A stretch of DNA of 64,000 bases from contig JAFGLW010000007.1 in NCBI GenBank assembly GCA_016927905.1, positions 124,001-188,000 on the forward strand, read 5' to 3'. Origin of the DNA: a candidate division CSSED10-310 bacterium (lineage in GTDB: Bacteria; CSSED10-310; JAFGJC01). The position numbers and the translations under genes were made by a program. The notes beneath the pieces are model-generated. The model searched no databases, was not told the origin of the DNA, and saw only the letters and a list, made by a program, of their open reading frames with translations. Each line of letters begins with the position of its first letter. The stretch's first letter is position 1. This document shows, one piece after another, positions 61,673 to 64,000 of this stretch.

Positions 61673-63637
61673 ATGGGAAAAAGGCGCTATTTGTCAGGTG
61701 TTCTTCTGGCGGCAGTCATGGTCGTTTTGATCCCGTGCGATATCTGTCAGGGGCGAATCCTCAATGTCCCATCCGAGTATCCGACGATCCAGGCGGCCGT
61801 CGATGCCGCTCAGACAGGCGATGCTGTTCTGGTGGCGGACGGCACCTATTCCGGAGAGGGCAACCGGGACATTTTCATTGACGGCAAATCGATCGCCGTC
61901 ATTTCCCTTTCACCCGGTCATGAAACCTGTATCATCGACTGCGGCGGCACCCTGGAGGACCCCCACCGTGGATTCAAAGTTTGGGAGAAAAACACGGTCA
62001 TCAGCGGATTCGTCATTCAGAACGGCTTTGCGGACGACGGCGGCGCGATTTATTTGAGCGGTTCCGGAAGCGTGATCATGGACTGCACGATTCAGGATAA
62101 TTATGCCATCTGGGATGGCGGCGGCATTGCCATGGAAGGCGGCAGCGAACCGGTGGAGGTTACCCGGTGCACAATCCGCCGCAACACGTGTCACGATCAT
62201 GGGGGAGGCATATACTGCACGGGCCTGACCTGGATCATGGACTGCACGATTCAGGACAACTTTGCAATTTACGGCGGCGGGATATATGTGGGGGATCGCG
62301 GTTATCCGGAGATCATCGACTGCGATCTATCGGGGAATCACGCGCACATTTACGGCGGGGGTCTGGCATGCGTCGGTACGATCGAGCTGGTCGGAGTTGT
62401 CCGCGGATGCACCATCTCACAGAATCAGGTTCAAGGTTATATGGGTGGAGGACAGGGGGGTGGCATTTATCTGTCCCATTGCCGGATAATGTTCGAAAAC
62501 AGCAGGATATCCGGCAACCTCGTTCAGTTCTGTGAACTTCTGGAATACGGTGGAGTGGGGGGCGGAATCAGCGCCATGTACTCCGATGTCGTCATGACGC
62601 AATGCGTCATTTCAGGCAATATCGCAAAGGGACCACCCGCGAATAGTACATCTGGATGGGGTGGAGGATTATTCGTCGGACAAGCCGACTGCAATTTAAC
62701 CGGCACATTGATCGCCGGAAACTCCGCATCCTATCATGGCGGCGGGCTCTATTGCGGGACGGGTGGAATCGTTGCGGTCACCGGCACAACCGTGAGCGGT
62801 AATGTCGCTGTTATGGGATCGGGCGGCGTCCATTGCTCTGAGAACGGCGATCTCCGGGTGGCTGACGGCATTTTATGGGGCGACACGCCCGATGAGATCG
62901 GGGTGGAATCCGGGGCGGCGCCGGCAATCACGTATTCCGACATCCGGGGAGGATGGGAAGGAGAAGGCAATATCGATGCGGATCCGTTGTTTACGACCGG
63001 TCCGGACGGGGATTATTACTTGAGCCAGGTCGCGGCGGGGCAGGCCGGAGACAGCCCCTGTCTGAACCGGGGCAGCGCGCCGGCGGCGGAGATCTGTTTC
63101 ACCTATGAAAATGATCCCGTCTGCCTGGATGAATGGACCACCCGGACCGACGAGATCCCCGATGCCGGCGCCGTGGACATGGGGTACCATTATTTGACGG
63201 ATATCCCGGCGCCGACGCCCACACCGGTTCCGACAGAAACCCCCACCGCCGTGCCCACAGCGACGCCCACTGCGGAATGCGCCCAACTGGGTGTGACCCT
63301 CTGGATGCCGGCCGATTTCTATGCGCCCGGCGATCCCTGCGCCTGCACCGTGACCGCCTGCAATCCCGGTCCAACCGGTTATGTGGATGTGCCGCTGTTC
63401 GTGATTCTGGACGTGTACGGCGGCTTCTACTTCGCACCCGGTTTCAACGGATTCGACTATTACGAAATCGATCTATATCCCGGTAAAACGCCCATGGACA
63501 TCGTACCGGAATTCGCCTGGCCCGAAGGCTGCGGCACCGCGACCGGAATCCTGTTTTACGCGGCGATGCTGCGGGACGACATGACCGCCGTACTGGGAGA
63601 ATGGGATGTGATTTCCTTCGGATGGACAGACCGGTGA
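61673..63637 (+). CDS. Secreted right-handed beta-helix protein with shared C-terminal domain
   Basis: The 654-residue protein has a signal peptide (about 1-26) and a parallel beta-helix region (about 30-470). It starts with VPSEYPTIQAAVDAAQTGDAVLVADGTY (family pattern split here), and repeated GGGIY and GGGL turns mark its coils. The catalytic residues of pectate lyases are not evident, so binding is as likely as cleavage. A Pro/Thr linker (about 511-535) leads to a C-terminal domain (about 541-654) ending SFGWTDR, which matches those of the proteins at 19251-23915 and 25451-30382. The ATG at 61673 is chosen because the promoter sits just upstream. I infer a surface location. Confidence 0.85.
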   Translation: MGKRRYLSGVLLAAVMVVLIPCDICQGRILNVPSEYPTIQAAVDAAQTGDAVLVADGTYSGEGNRDIFIDGKSIAVISLSPGHETCIIDCGGTLEDPHRGFKVWEKNTVISGFVIQNGFADDGGAIYLSGSGSVIMDCTIQDNYAIWDGGGIAMEGGSEPVEVTRCTIRRNTCHDHGGGIYCTGLTWIMDCTIQDNFAIYGGGIYVGDRGYPEIIDCDLSGNHAHIYGGGLACVGTIELVGVVRGCTISQNQVQGYMGGGQGGGIYLSHCRIMFENSRISGNLVQFCELLEYGGVGGGISAMYSDVVMTQCVISGNIAKGPPANSTSGWGGGLFVGQADCNLTGTLIAGNSASYHGGGLYCGTGGIVAVTGTTVSGNVAVMGSGGVHCSENGDLRVADGILWGDTPDEIGVESGAAPAITYSDIRGGWEGEGNIDADPLFTTGPDGDYYLSQVAAGQAGDSPCLNRGSAPAAEICFTYENDPVCLDEWTTRTDEIPDAGAVDMGYHYLTDIPAPTPTPVPTETPTAVPTATPTAECAQLGVTLWMPADFYAPGDPCACTVTACNPGPTGYVDVPLFVILDVYGGFYFAPGFNGFDYYEIDLYPGKTPMDIVPEFAWPEGCGTATGILFYAAMLRDDMTAVLGEWDVISFGWTDR

Positions 63638-63833
63638 TCCGGGTGAGCTTTAGTACCCTTCGCTTTCAAAACCTGTAATTCCACAACCCGTTGATCATGG
63701 ATCCGATCGGATGAATTCCGTTATCGCTGCTTGTGAATCAATATGTTAGGCGCCATCAGATGAATCTGTCTGCCCCTGGTACGGATGTTGCGGTATCCGG
63801 TTGCGGACACTAAGTGTCGATGGGAGGAAACCG
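63638..63833. other. Intergenic region with a GACACT-A-AGTGTC palindrome
   Basis: This 196-base gap has no ORF that I can support. It holds a palindrome of two six-base arms around a single A at 63806-63818, just upstream of the ribosome site of the next gene. It could be an operator. I see no convincing promoter or terminator. Confidence 0.4.
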
Positions 63834-64000
63834 ATGCAGCGTTCAAAAATAAAAACAACGGTCGGGTTTTTTGGGGGATTGTGCCCGACGGTCCGGCTGG
63901 CTGCCGCACTCTGGATGTTGATCGGCCCTTCGCTGCCGATTCAGGCCGGCCCGGACGACGAATATTCCATTTCCGGTACCGTATGGATCAACCGGGATAT
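63834..64000 (+). CDS. Exported protein, N-terminal part only
   Basis: The 55 visible codons start at an ATG with GGGAGGA at 63822-63828 and encode a long signal peptide (hydrophobic about 18-36, ending near IQAGPDD). The mature part begins EYSISGTVWINRD, which looks like the first strand of a carboxypeptidase-regulatory or SdrD_B-like beta domain. The frame is open to the edge of the window, so length and function are unknown. It follows the beta-helix gene and is probably another surface protein. Confidence 0.7.
   Translation, partial: MQRSKIKTTVGFFGGLCPTVRLAAALWMLIGPSLPIQAGPDDEYSISGTVWINRD

Noticed and set aside
1-64000. CRISPR arrays, tRNA or rRNA genes, intact insertion sequences
   Set aside because: No regularly spaced direct repeats, no cloverleaf or rRNA-like stretches and no transposase gene were seen on reading both strands.

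Overview
The window is 64 kb of gene-dense bacterial DNA from what looks like an uncultivated organism with a Gram-negative-type envelope. The evidence for the envelope is lipobox and Sec signal peptides, a TonB_C-like protein, a CsgG/LpoB-like protein and large exported repeat proteins. A 2-oxoacid:ferredoxin oxidoreductase operon points to anaerobic or ferredoxin-based metabolism. The exported proteins (gingipain-type C25 peptidases, SdrD_B repeats, TPVPPT-type linkers, a shared C-terminal domain ending in W-x-x-FGW) resemble those of deep-branching uncultivated phyla, but I cannot place the organism from sequence alone. Most genes have a GGAGG-type ribosome site. No tRNA, rRNA, CRISPR array or intact insertion sequence was seen, and no gene-free stretch exceeds about 285 bases.

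Left part (1-19 kb): a truncated cobalamin-type radical SAM gene; a signalling group in which a pseudo-receiver/PATAN protein is coupled to malQ and to a V4R-PAS hybrid histidine kinase whose receiver has lost its Asp; a degenerate GGDEF protein and an HD phosphohydrolase; a transaldolase; a sugar isomerase-like protein; a lipoprotein. The run alr, membrane glycosyltransferase, DUF4177 protein and cysteine desulfurase reads as one operon. The 284-base gap before alr holds a strong candidate small RNA on the minus strand (about 12560-12667).

Middle part (19-37 kb): two giant secreted proteins, one of them a C25 peptidase, share a C-terminal domain with a third protein at 61.7-63.6 kb. Around them are rhodanese, MauE-like, VOC, exported SagB-type nitroreductase, cold-shock, M29-like, glycosyltransferase, CsgG-like and MATE-like genes.

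Main system (37.2-52.8 kb): an apparently undescribed RiPP (ribosomally made, post-translationally modified peptide) locus. The core is a PqqD-type leader-binding protein, a radical SAM/SPASM maturase, a 59-residue three-cysteine precursor peptide that overlaps the maturase gene, an HPr-kinase-like ATPase and an S26-type peptidase. It is flanked by a peptidase-less ABC exporter, a PF14907-type nucleotidyltransferase, a C25/SdrD_B surface protein and a pair of M16 peptidases.

Right part (53-64 kb): an operon of GltD-like and NADH-oxidase-like flavoproteins with korAB; a folate operon (pteridine-reductase-like SDR, folB, folK); an M28 peptidase; a beta-helix surface protein with a probable leaderless promoter; and a truncated exported protein at the right edge.
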